Shown here one piece after another: positions 55,255 to 64,000 of a stretch of DNA of 64,000 nt. The position numbers and the translations under genes were made by a program. The stretch is taken from assembly GCA_036250225.1 (NCBI GenBank), contig JAPZLL010000005.1, positions 496,001-560,000 of the forward strand. The letters are read 5' to 3'. This DNA is from Cercophora sp. LCS_1 (lineage: Eukaryota > Ascomycota > Sordariomycetes > Sordariales > Lasiosphaeriaceae). Under the pieces are notes generated by a model. It had not been told where the DNA came from. It did not search any database and saw only the letters and a program-made list of their open reading frames with translations. Within the stretch, counting starts at the first letter, position 1. Each line of letters begins with the position of its first letter.

Positions 55255-55977
55255 GGTGTCGAGCAAAAGGGGGTTGAGAGGAATGACCGAGAGGATACCG
55301 GGCTGGCGGCTTTGCGGGGAATAGGGAGGGGGTTCTGGATATTAAGTCGTTGATTCTATTCTCGATCCAACGTTCAGGAAAGAGAAGAGGCTTGCGCTGG
55401 TAGAAAAAAAGAGAACAAAAACAACAACTAGGATAGGGGACCAGACGTTGAAGGGAGCAGGGAAGGCGGAGCCAGTGTAAATTGCTGAGGTGCCTGAAAA
55501 GGGTCAAATGGCCCGGGCGAGCCCACCGCCATGTGGAGGCTTTTCGAACCTTCGTCATCGCTAAAGTGGCTTGGCACCCCGCCAAAGCCAAGCTTGCCCC
55601 GCGATTCTCAGACCGAAAAGCAAAAAGGAGGTTATGACATTAGACATGAGTTGGGCCTATCGCCTCGCCTCCCTTATGGTTGGCTATTGCTGGGTGTTTG
55701 CCATCCTCCTTGATATAACCCGCGTTTTGTCAGGTTCATCGTAGCCCGAGATTGCTCCTGTTACTTGACCTGGAAGGGCCCATGATGTTGAGTCGGTCAC
55801 ACGCCTTCCAGGGCGCGCCGTCTCGGGTCAATATTCAACTCCCGTTGCTTCGCAGTAGATTTTGATTTCGCTATCTCACGACTTGACGACTTATGTCCAG
55901 TCTTGGACAACATGTGCAGTCACGGCGCCCAGAAAAGCCCTGTCAATTCTCGACATGCTGTGTCATTGCTTTCCCGT
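55255..55977. other. Intergenic, SEC14 promoter and prefoldin 3' region
   Basis: About 720 bp between two minus-strand genes. The stretch near 55380-55430 (purine-rich on the plus strand) may be SEC14 leader. No clear element found. Confidence 0.55.
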
Positions 55978-56861
55978 TCAGCCACCGGGCGGACCCTCGG
56001 CCCCCTTTCCTTTCCGCGAGTCCTTTTGTTTGTCCTCCTCCTCTTTTTCCTTGCGTTTTTGCACAACATCCCAATTGTAGACCCGTGCGATTGCTACCTC
56101 CATAGTCTGCCAAAAAGTTAGCACAACCACCATCAAGTCAACCCACAACTGGCGCGACTTGCCGTGATCTGCTCCCTCAAGAAGTCCAAGTCTTCCTCAC
56201 AGTTAGACAAGCTCGTCTTTGCTGCCTTGAGCTTGGTGCTAAGCAGCGCCTCCGCCTCGTTGATGGGATATGCCAGCATCACATTAGCCTGCCGTTCAGT
56301 TAACCCTCTTCGCCGCTAAAGTTGTGGCCATCACCTACACCAAGCCACAAGTAAATCTCGTCTGTTGGTGGTATCTCGGCTCTTGCATGAAGTGTCTCGT
56401 TCAGCTCAAATGTTGTCTCGATGGGATCGGATTCGTCCGTTCGGAGCTTCAAGAACTGAACCGTGTCCAGCGTCTTCTGAATATCCGGTAGCTTATCCTT
56501 GAGCCCGGCGACGCGTCGCTGCAAGTTCTGCTCCATGAATTGGTATTTTCTATTGTTGCACCACCAGATCAGCCTCCTTCTTCCCATCTTTGCCTCGAAA
56601 TTTGACACTCACGCGATCATTTCCTGGAAACTTCGTAGTGTCGGCTCCACGTCTGCTCTCGTCGAGACATAATCCTCCACCTTGTCCACAAACGGGGCAT
56701 ACGGTATGCCTCTGGGGTTCGTTGCGCCGGACTCTTTCCTTCAGTTTGGCGTTTGTCAGCTCACACTGCTCCCTAACCACAGCTGGTCGGTGAAATAGCT
56801 TGGTGGTGCCAAATGGACGGGGCACTCACTGAGCTGCCGGCTCCTTGCCTTTGGTCGCCAT
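55978..56861 (-). CDS. PAC10: Prefoldin subunit 3
   Basis: Five exons: complement(56830..56861, 56613..56738, 56339..56549, 56163..56288, 55978..56106), giving 207 residues. Three introns are GT-AG. The fourth (56107-56162) is GC-AG, ACG|GCAAGT with a GCTAAC branch, and only this splice gives REQIT-TMEVAIARVYNWDV, a strongly conserved prefoldin 3 stretch. The N-terminus has NPRGIPYAPFVDKVEDY. The two coiled-coil helices flank the hairpin IYLWLGANVMLAYPI. The tail is Lys/Glu-rich. Prefoldin is a hexameric cytosolic chaperone that hands unfolded actin and tubulin to the CCT chaperonin. Yeast homologue is Pac10/Gim2; human is VBP1. Confidence 0.92.
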
Positions 56862-57510
56862 CGAAAAGAGAATTGCGCCTATTCAGCGGCTCACATAATT
56901 GCGCTCCGGCAGAGCAGCTTGAATGGGCGACTCTCGGTGTGAATCCTGAGGGGTAGCTTGTAACCGCACCTGGCAAAATCAGAGGTGGGGCGCAAAGGCG
57001 TCCCACCAGCGCCCAAGCTCCAGGATTGGGGATGTTATGGGGCAACGTCACTCTGCCTGACCCCTTTCTTGAAAGCAGGGTATTTGGTTGGCGGAGTCCC
57101 CAGCAAAAGGGAGAAAACACGACCCTCCGCGGTTGGAAGACATCAGGTACCCCCTCAATGAGGAGAAGACAAATAAGAATAAAATACAAGGCCTTTCAGG
57201 GGCCCATTGGGCAGATTTGATCGCATGACCGCGCGTTGGTTGCCAACCTGGCAGGTCAACATGGATACCAACAGCCTTTGGTCTATCGTTTCTTTTACAA
57301 CAGACAAGTCGATTATTCAATCTCAAAACATTATGTCCAGGTCATAATTTCTAACTCCCTAAATACTTCACCTCTTTGAGCACCGGGATACTTTCGCGCT
57401 TTCCTCATTAGCTTCGTTAGCTTTGAGATCAAGTACTCCAGAAGATCCAAGGTGCAACCGAGCTTCCAGGAGAAAACCCCACCGCCCCAAACCTCAACCC
57501 TCATCTTCTT
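56862..57510. other. Intergenic, prefoldin 3 to frq 3' end
   Basis: About 650 bp holding the prefoldin promoter and the frq 3' region. In Neurospora the antisense transcript qrf starts beyond the frq 3' end from a light-response element. Here a single GATCGC at 57219-57224 is the only similar motif noticed, which is weak. Confidence 0.4.
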
Positions 57511-60444
57511 TCACTCGTCTTCTTCAACAGAGCTGCTATACCCGCTCTTTGCTCCCCGGGTTGCAACCGAGCTTTTGGACCGTCTGCCAGTCGCGGCGCT
57601 TTGAGCAACCTGGGGCTGGAGAGACTTGATTGAGGAGTCACTTTCTTCAACGCCAGCATCCTCCCGCGTTCCGCCCAGTTCAACCTCCTCGTCGCCCAAA
57701 AAACTGTCACCGATCACAACACCATCTTTGGAGGGGTGGGGATTGGCACGTCGAGATATCAAGGACCCGGAAATCAATCTCCCCTGGCAATCTCGTTCAT
57801 CCTCCGAATCTAACTCGTCTTCTGAGCCATCCGTTTCCGAATCCGTGCTGAAAGGAGGAATAAAGATGGCCGGTGGAGGGAGCGGGTGGGGTCTCAGCCG
57901 TTTGATGCTCCCCCGCAAGTACTCGATCTCGATCGGCTTGTCTAGGGAAGCCACGCCTCGGGGTGGACGAGGAGACGAGGTGCTCATTTTCGAAAGTCGA
58001 TTGACAATAGCCTCCGCCGACTCTACGGACCTCGAACGTCGATGACTTGAAGTTTGGGTCCCTCTGCCGATTATTCGGCGCGTATCAACAATTACCAAGA
58101 AATGGTCCTCTGGAAGAACACCACCAAGGCCACACGGTTCGAGCGGCGGTCCTTCAGGAGCCGGCTGGAGCTTTCCTGGATTGTCACACCACGGAAAGTC
58201 CGCATCCTCTTCGTTCTGTGTGGTATCATCGCTGTCAAAAAGATCCGTAGACGCATCGAGGTCGAGATCCAGGACCTCACCCACGATCTCCTGAGGATCG
58301 CTGATGGGTCGTATCGGGAGACTGGATCCGGACAGCGTTCGGTAGAAAGCAAATCGTCCGGCATCCTCAACAGATTCCAGTTCCTGGCCAGTTGATGTCA
58401 TATAGGTTGTCGGCGATACATCCCCTGGGTCCCCAGAAAGATCGATGCAGAAGGGAGCGCCGCTATAGTATACAATCGCTCCATCATGGCGCCGCCTCTT
58501 GCGTTGCGACGAACCTGATCCGCTATACTCCCACTTGGAGTTGCCCAGGTTGCTATCATCTAACACCCCGTCCGAACCTTGAGATCCTGTCCCTTCCAAA
58601 GACGTCTCGACAGACGAGGACTGCTGAACGAACATGGGTTTATAGTGAAAGCTGTCTGAGGATGCGGATACCTGTGCACCGGACTTGCGCTCCAGAGTCG
58701 AAGTCGAAGACTTTGTTCCTCCTCCCGTGGCTTGAAGTTTCGATCGCTTCCTTTGACCGCTGCCGTTTGGCCCGTCCGTATCACCAGTCGATGGGCTCTT
58801 CTGGGAGTTGTCGCCACTACTATCGCTGCTGAACTTTGTCCCATCAGTGCCACCACGCCAACGAATCTTCCGGCCATCGGGTGACAATTGAAATTTTGTG
58901 CTCTTCTCAGTGACAGCTAACCGAATAAAATTAGGCGTGACATTGAGCATATGCAACTGCGCGAGGTTGCAGAGCAAATTTAGGTAAACCCAGCCCTCCG
59001 CGTCTGGCGATACTTTTTGCTGGCTCAGCTGGCCGTCGACCAGTAATTCCGGCGCGACCAGGCCCAAATGCCGGATATATTCCATATTTTCAGATGGAAC
59101 CTGCACACGGTCGGGATCCAAATCTCTGGGCCTTGTTGGTCGTTGCTCTGGTAGCGGTGCAGAGGGTGGTGAGGTGTTGTTCCCCGTTCGCCCGCCACTC
59201 CCTCCGCCGCTTCCACCGCCACCACCACCACCGCTCTCCTGACCATTCCCACCACTCTCAGTCTGGTCGCCATTCGAGTTTGATGTTGACAGATTATCTC
59301 CCGATCGCAGCTTCTTCCGAGTGGGGTCGTTTGGCTGAATCCGAGCTTCTCTTGCCGCTTCCAGAGTAGATGGAGGCGCCATCGCCAAGGCCGTGTCGGA
59401 TGTGTTTTTGGCCTCGGCAGACGCCAAAGGTAGAGTCCGCTGCCCGACCTTACCACCAATCTTTCCAGTAAAAAGCTGTTCGAGTCGTCGTACGACCAAC
59501 TTCTTCCTCTCCTTGTCCGTCAACTCGTCTGGTCGGGGAAACAAACCCCCTGGCGTATCCCGGAGATAATCCTCGACTTTTTGCTCCGAAGTTCGCGCTC
59601 TATTGGCCATTGATGGTCTGCCTAGCGACGCTTTGGAGGAATTCGGTGCGTTGGAGCTCGGCCCTGTGGACATGGAAGCATATGCGGAATCGACGGGACG
59701 GGACCGAGAGGATGAGGACGAGGCATGCTTGGACATTGATCCTCCGGAAGAATACATATTCTTCCCATGCCTCCCTTGTTTCTTTCGCTGCGGAGGAGAT
59801 TCGCTCGAGCCCTCCAAGCTTGCAGCAAAGTCACGAAGCGTTGCCTCGAGTTCTCGTTTCTTCCGCTTCGGTAATCCATGGACCTTGATCTCAAAGAGCT
59901 TTTCTTTCTGCATCATGTCCGGCCCAAACTGCTTATATCGTTTCAGCTCCTCTTTGAGTCGTTTGTTCTCTATCGTCAAGTCGTCGATTACACTGCGATA
60001 GTCGTCCGCACTGCTGCTATGGGTAACAGTCGGTCGCATGAGAACCTGGCGAGCACCGGGACCAAAAGGATAAGCAGGATCAACCCTCGGCCCTCTCGCC
60101 CCCCCATTAGATGAATCTGTTTCCTTCTGGAAGAAGGGTGGGTCCACATCCATAGCAGTCGCCTCGAAATCGTTCACGGGGGGGTTGCGATTCGACTGAT
60201 CAAACCATCCTCTAGGGTCGCTCGGGGCTGTCAGATGGCTTTCCCCCGAAGAATCTCGTCGCGGTGAGTTCGCAGGAGGAACCGCAGCGGCGCTGCTTGG
60301 TTCCACATTTTTGAAAACACCTCGGGCCGGTTGATGATGCCGGAGGGTCACCGACATTTCTGGTGTTGCCCTTCGAGGTTGAACATGACCGCGATGGTCA
60401 GGTGGTGGCTGGGCACCTTCAGTTTCTCGTGTGCTGTCGCCCAT
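57511..60444 (-). CDS. frq: Circadian clock protein FREQUENCY
   Basis: One uninterrupted frame of 977 residues. Near-identity in pattern to Neurospora FRQ is clear: RGWFDQSNRNP, MDVDPPFFQKETDSS, SSADDYRSVIDDLT. A coiled coil (151-172, ENKRLKEELKRY) drives dimerisation. Next come the FCD1 casein kinase I docking segment (314-326, KKLVVRRLEQLF) and the FCD2-like segment (487-500, LNLLCNLAQLHML). Basic nuclear signals are at 565-569 and 648-652 (RKRRR). Acidic PEST-like regions and the FRH-binding segment follow (about 773-782, LGGVLPEDHF). The initiator at 60444 would give long FRQ; Met98 (60153) matches the short FRQ start. A Gly-rich tract (398-418) is a local expansion. FRQ with FRH and CKI represses the White Collar Complex, closing the negative feedback loop. 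Confidence 0.97.
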   Translation of the reverse strand: MGDSTRETEGAQPPPDHRGHVQPRRATPEMSVTLRHHQPARGVFKNVEPSSAAAVPPANSPRRDSSGESHLTAPSDPRGWFDQSNRNPPVNDFEATAMDVDPPFFQKETDSSNGGARGPRVDPAYPFGPGARQVLMRPTVTHSSSADDYRSVIDDLTIENKRLKEELKRYKQFGPDMMQKEKLFEIKVHGLPKRKKRELEATLRDFAASLEGSSESPPQRKKQGRHGKNMYSSGGSMSKHASSSSSRSRPVDSAYASMSTGPSSNAPNSSKASLGRPSMANRARTSEQKVEDYLRDTPGGLFPRPDELTDKERKKLVVRRLEQLFTGKIGGKVGQRTLPLASAEAKNTSDTALAMAPPSTLEAAREARIQPNDPTRKKLRSGDNLSTSNSNGDQTESGGNGQESGGGGGGGSGGGSGGRTGNNTSPPSAPLPEQRPTRPRDLDPDRVQVPSENMEYIRHLGLVAPELLVDGQLSQQKVSPDAEGWVYLNLLCNLAQLHMLNVTPNFIRLAVTEKSTKFQLSPDGRKIRWRGGTDGTKFSSDSSGDNSQKSPSTGDTDGPNGSGQRKRSKLQATGGGTKSSTSTLERKSGAQVSASSDSFHYKPMFVQQSSSVETSLEGTGSQGSDGVLDDSNLGNSKWEYSGSGSSQRKRRRHDGAIVYYSGAPFCIDLSGDPGDVSPTTYMTSTGQELESVEDAGRFAFYRTLSGSSLPIRPISDPQEIVGEVLDLDLDASTDLFDSDDTTQNEEDADFPWCDNPGKLQPAPEGPPLEPCGLGGVLPEDHFLVIVDTRRIIGRGTQTSSHRRSRSVESAEAIVNRLSKMSTSSPRPPRGVASLDKPIEIEYLRGSIKRLRPHPLPPPAIFIPPFSTDSETDGSEDELDSEDERDCQGRLISGSLISRRANPHPSKDGVVIGDSFLGDEEVELGGTREDAGVEESDSSIKSLQPQVAQSAATGRRSKSSVATRGAKSGYSSSVEEDE

Positions 60445-60540
60445 TCCTTCAACATGTTAGGCTTCGAGTTTGGCCGTGCTGCGCAGCCCCCAGGGACATG
60501 CCAGCTGGTGTCCGTCGATGATCTGCCGGTCCGCTAATAC
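60434..60540 (-). promoter_or_regulatory. Possible alternatively spliced intron spanning the long-FRQ start codon
   Basis: On the frq strand a GTATTA donor-like site lies at 60540. A CTAAC branch-like site is at 60456-60460, with AG acceptors both just before the ATG (ending 60447) and just after it (ending 60434). Use of the later acceptor would remove the first ATG and leave the Met98 start. Neurospora frq has this logic in its leader. The site match is suggestive only. Confidence 0.4.
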
Positions 60541-61406
60541 GGGGGCAGGTTCCGGGCGCAAGCACCCGAAGGCGTTGGAGGTGAGCCTGAGTGGCCAAAA
60601 TGTCAGGACAGCGATGTCAAACCAGAGGGAGATCTGTTGAGCACCAGTGCATTGGGTGGCAAAACCCTTCGGAGCAAGGATCGGGAGACCCCTGTAACTG
60701 GGACCATCCCGTCCAGTCGTGGACTGTAGACCAACGAATCGATCGCGAATTAGGAAAATTGTGTCATGAGGATGACGGACATGAAGAGACCGCCAATCTG
60801 GGGAGAGTGGACAGGTTGTCGTGCCGTGTGATTGGGATGGCAGGAGGACCGTCAAAACCCGACATGACTTGAGGGTATCATGGTTGGCAACCTGAGCGGC
60901 CCTCCGGGGACAAGGCTGGGAGGCTAGGCGGGACGAACCGGCGAACCCCGCAGGTCGTGGAGGAAAGGAGGTACGGAGGCGGCGACGATGTCCAAAGAAC
61001 GAGACGAAACAGGGGGATGGTGGGAAGGCACGAAGGGAAGAAGAAAACTGGCCCCACTTACGGTGCGGTTTTCAAGTTGATGGCGGGATTTGCTCTGGTC
61101 CCGGCCTGTGAGAACAATTGCGTAGGTGGCCGATCGAAGTTGCTGCTCTCAGGTTGCTTAGCTAGTGGTGGTGAGCGTGCCTTGGAACCAAATGGGTTTT
61201 GACAGGAGAATGAGTTCTTTCTATGGTAATGGAACACACGGGGGATTGCAGCCATCCGGGGTGTGGCCCAGCGCCATCGAGATGGGCTCCAGGACGCATG
61301 CTCGCTGGCACGGTCTGGGGACAAATCCAGAGCCTTCGACGCGTTCTGGTCACTTCGCAGATGCGACATGAATTGCCCCGATCCTCGCATTTGGCCCGCA
61401 GGCGCG

Positions 61407-61425
61407 GGGATCGAATGGGGATCGA
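61407..61425 (-). promoter_or_regulatory. Candidate proximal light-response element of frq
   Basis: On the frq strand two copies of CGATCCC sit 11 bp apart (TCGATCCCCATTCGATCCC). This fits the GATNC...CGATN arrangement described for White Collar binding sites in frq. It lies about 970 bp upstream of the first ATG, a plausible place just upstream of the transcription start given a long leader. Confidence 0.5.
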
Positions 61426-63267
61426 AAATGTTCAGGGTCCATTGTGGACGCCCTCTTGATTGGCTAGGTGTGAAAACTGCCCCAAGTCCACAGCAACAAA
61501 AAGACTCGCCAGTGCAGTTGCCCGCAAGGCGAAACCCCCTGCAAATCGGTTGCATCGGCAGTATCTGATGTTTATAAGACACTGAGACTATTCCAAGTGG
61601 TTTCCCATTCAATTGACTCCTTTCTGACCTCGCGCGGCGAAGAGGGACCCCAGAATCACGAGAACGCAGCATTGTCGCAGGTTCACGCCGGGTCTTGCTT
61701 GTTACTGAGAGACGGGGTCTTGGCCGCCTGACCCACACCACCTGCCCAGCGCAAAACACCCCATCGATGCCCACCGATCGAAAGGCTTCTCCCGCAGAAA
61801 CTCGACCAAGGTGGCCAGACTCTCTGGGACTGAAGGCGCACCCTGATGCGCTGTTCCCTCGTCTGAGATCGACATTTGTTTGCTGTTCGCCACTACTGGG
61901 TATCGAGGGCTGTTGTCCTCCCAGCCTTTGACCCCGATGGAACTTTGTCGCCATTCACAGTTCCACATCGTTATCGGAGCCGGCTCCGACAGCTGCCGCC
62001 CATCGAGGGAAATTTAGAATGCAACCGGTGGTCCACAATGTGTCGTCATAATTCGAAAGGGTCGCAGGGGCCCTTGTCGGTGAGCTCTGGGCCGGCGCAT
62101 GTCACACACAGTTTCCAACGGTCTGGATCTGACTTTTGTGCTGTCATCGAAAGTGCATCCCCAAACAACGCTTTACTTTACGGCTTGGTCCAAGACAATC
62201 AGGGGCTGGAGCAATGGACCGGCGCACCTCACCCCATCAATACATGCAACACGTTTTCGGACGGTTCTAGTATCCTGGAGTTGCACGAAGCAGCTGTCAT
62301 TTGTTGGGACGAGGGAATTCGCATCGGACCAGCTATCAATCGGTTATGTTCCACTTAATTCTCCTGGCGTCATGATGGGCTGGTAGACTGACCAACCTGC
62401 ACCAGAGAGACCTTGCCGTCAGCATGGAGGAATTACGGCACGCTCACCCTACCGACCTCTCGATAGGGGTCTGCAAGCAGGCGGGGCACCCTAATAAGAT
62501 GCCTATGATTTGCTCAAATTCCCATCGGTTTGGACGGTTTCAACCCACAAGTCCAGCCCTTCCAGCCCTTCACTTCTGTCAAATCCCAGGCGAGCCATGA
62601 GGCAATATTGACTACACTCCTCTGCTTGGATAGTTGACATGAGCGTCGGCAACACAGAGCCGACTTGACCTGCATCTCAGGCAAGCCGGTTTTAGAATGT
62701 GATACTCAATACGGACAATGGAGGGCAGCAAAACCTTCAGCTGTGGCTCGAGATTCTTCGGAAATGAGGGCGCCGTCACTCACCGCTGCTGCAGGGTCCT
62801 GAAGCCCCGCTTTGTGACGTCAGCAGGGTTCCCCCTCCACAGAGGTCCCTGATCAACAAAGACGCCGATGCGCGTTGAACCAAACCCCCGCAACTTCGAC
62901 AAGTAGTAGTGTAGAGATCCTGGACGAAGCGGTTCGGGCTTCTTGAATGCCGATTGATCACATGACCGGGAACGAAACTACTGTGTATTTCCCACATCGA
63001 CGCGAAGCCGCAATGAGCACGTAAGGTCGGTTCACACCCCACTCAAAGAGAGTTCCAGAATTTCTTGAATACCCGAGGTCGGTGCCAAAAAGCGAAAACT
63101 GCACAATGTGCGCGTGTGTTCAGAATTTAGTCTTGGCGTTAAACAAGTCACCCACCGAATGACCTGTTGATTTGCCAGTTACTTGTATGACCTTGATGAA
63201 TAGGGAGGTGGCCCTAGTGCACAACCCGCACTGCCCTCCACGCTCTTCTCGCGATCACAATGGACAG

Positions 63268-63487
63268 GATCGGATCTGCTACCCAGCCGACGTCGATCGC
63301 TCAAGGTGTACTGTTCTAGAGTACTCCGCCATATTGGTGAGTGTGTGTGCCATAAAAAGGATAGTTCGATGATGGGTATCGAGATTCATGTGGTGATCTT
63401 CGATCCGGATCGGAACACGTTTTACACAGTAGTGTAAAGATCGAAAAACAACAGGACAAGCAACGGCTTCGCCATGACTCCCGATCG
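63268..63487 (-). promoter_or_regulatory. Candidate distal light-response element (Clock box) of frq
   Basis: Within 220 bp lie GATCGGATC (63268-63276), CGATCG (63294-63299), the dense repeat GATCTTCGATCCGGATCGG (63395-63413), GATCGA (63439-63444) and CGATCG (63482-63487). The cluster is about 2.8-3.0 kb upstream of the FRQ ATG, close to the position of the Clock box in Neurospora. Confidence 0.5.
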
Positions 63488-64000
63488 TACTGAGCACTCT
63501 GGAGGAGCAGTGTAGAGTACTCCAGTCGAAAGAGGGCAAAGATCTGCATTTGTGGACACTAGCTGCACCACCTCTAAGGTACCGGGCAGGCACTACTTTT
63601 TTTAGCAAGAGTGTCAACGGCAGATTCGAGGCCTAATGAGCAGTCCAATGGTTGGTGTGCACACATACGGTACCTCGACGGATCCAAAGACCGGGAGTTC
63701 TGGCGGTTCCAGCAAGGATGATGTCGGACATAGTGTTGTACATTGATTGTACTCTCCCTACCCAGTGGCATGTGCAAGCAGGCCCAGAGCATATGAAGCG
63801 CCAAACGGCCCCTTTCGAGAAGTCGAACCACGATCCCAGGGTAAGGTTTTCGGGGGGAAGGGGCCACACACACGGGCAACGCGGCCAAGAGCCCGTCTCC
63901 ACGCCCCGTCTTCACACACGAGGTTGCCGCTCTGCTGAATGCGTACCCGAAAGACACCACATGAAGACGGCACTAGGTTACAAATGCAGCATGTACCCGG

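Larger units (their letters stand above)
60445..64000 (-). promoter_or_regulatory. frq leader and promoter region
   Basis: This 3.5 kb has no supportable protein gene on either strand. Its position, length and motif content fit the long leader and upstream control region of frq, which in Neurospora spans about 3 kb. GATC-type motifs matching the White Collar consensus occur at 60740, 61407-61425, 61766-61779, 61867-61872 and as a cluster at 63268-63487. A 298-codon frame on the minus strand (61058-61954) lies within the presumed leader and is not called. Confidence 0.6.

Noticed and set aside
61058..61954. 298-codon open frame on the minus strand upstream of frq
   Set aside because: It falls inside the presumed frq leader and promoter and has no family motif. 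The tandem White Collar-type motif lies inside it, which fits regulatory DNA better.
1..64000. Transposons, RIP-affected AT-rich blocks, CRISPR arrays, rRNA genes
   Set aside because: None seen. No transposase or reverse transcriptase sequence, no long AT-rich block with loss of coding frames, and no spaced repeat array.

Overview
The window is nuclear DNA of a filamentous ascomycete, almost certainly a member of the Sordariales and probably close to the Chaetomiaceae. Four things point there. Genes are split by many short introns of about 45-95 nt with CTAAC-like branch sites. Enzymes for cellulose breakdown are present. A full-length FREQUENCY (FRQ) clock protein is encoded near the right end. 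FRQ is followed by prefoldin 3, SEC14 and a kinetochore gene, a neighbourhood that resembles the frq region of Neurospora as I remember it. I see no transposon, CRISPR array, viral gene or secondary-metabolite cluster.

Left part (1-17.7 kb). The window opens inside AUR1 (inositol phosphorylceramide synthase). RPA34 (RNA polymerase I subunit) and GRC3 (polynucleotide kinase of pre-rRNA processing) follow, head to head. Then come an AA9 lytic polysaccharide monooxygenase with a CBM1, a gene-free 4.1 kb, a Dal5-type MFS transporter and a secreted GH3 beta-glucosidase. The AA9 and GH3 promoters both carry XlnR-type and CreA-type motifs, so this stretch looks tuned to plant polysaccharide use.

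Middle part (18-42 kb). These are mostly housekeeping genes: cytosolic serine hydroxymethyltransferase, vacuolar proteinase A, a proline/glutamine-rich nuclear-type protein of unknown role, the DUF155 mitochondrial protein MRX10, the RINT1/TIP20 vesicle tether, a YMC1-like mitochondrial carrier, the Golgi tether COG3, the RCC1-repeat mitochondrial protein FMP25 and a classical protein tyrosine phosphatase. Two membrane tethers and three mitochondrial genes alternate over about 11 kb.

Right part (42.8-64 kb). A tRNA-Arg(ACG) with an 8-nt intron is followed by a possible structured RNA element and a long stretch without genes. Then come LST7 (folliculin homologue), RPT3 (26S proteasome ATPase), a small unrecognised serine-rich protein, MIS14/NSL1 (kinetochore), SEC14, prefoldin 3 and frq on the minus strand. 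The last 3.5 kb is the frq leader and promoter. It holds clustered GATC-type motifs at the spacings expected of the proximal and distal light-response elements, plus an intron-like signal around the first FRQ start codon.

Exon boundaries were set by hand from splice signals, reading frame and known family sequence. Every spliced product keeps an open frame, but no transcript evidence was available. Two introns appear to use GC-AG boundaries. I did not find a clearly undescribed system. The best leads are the frq regulatory architecture and the structured element beside the tRNA.
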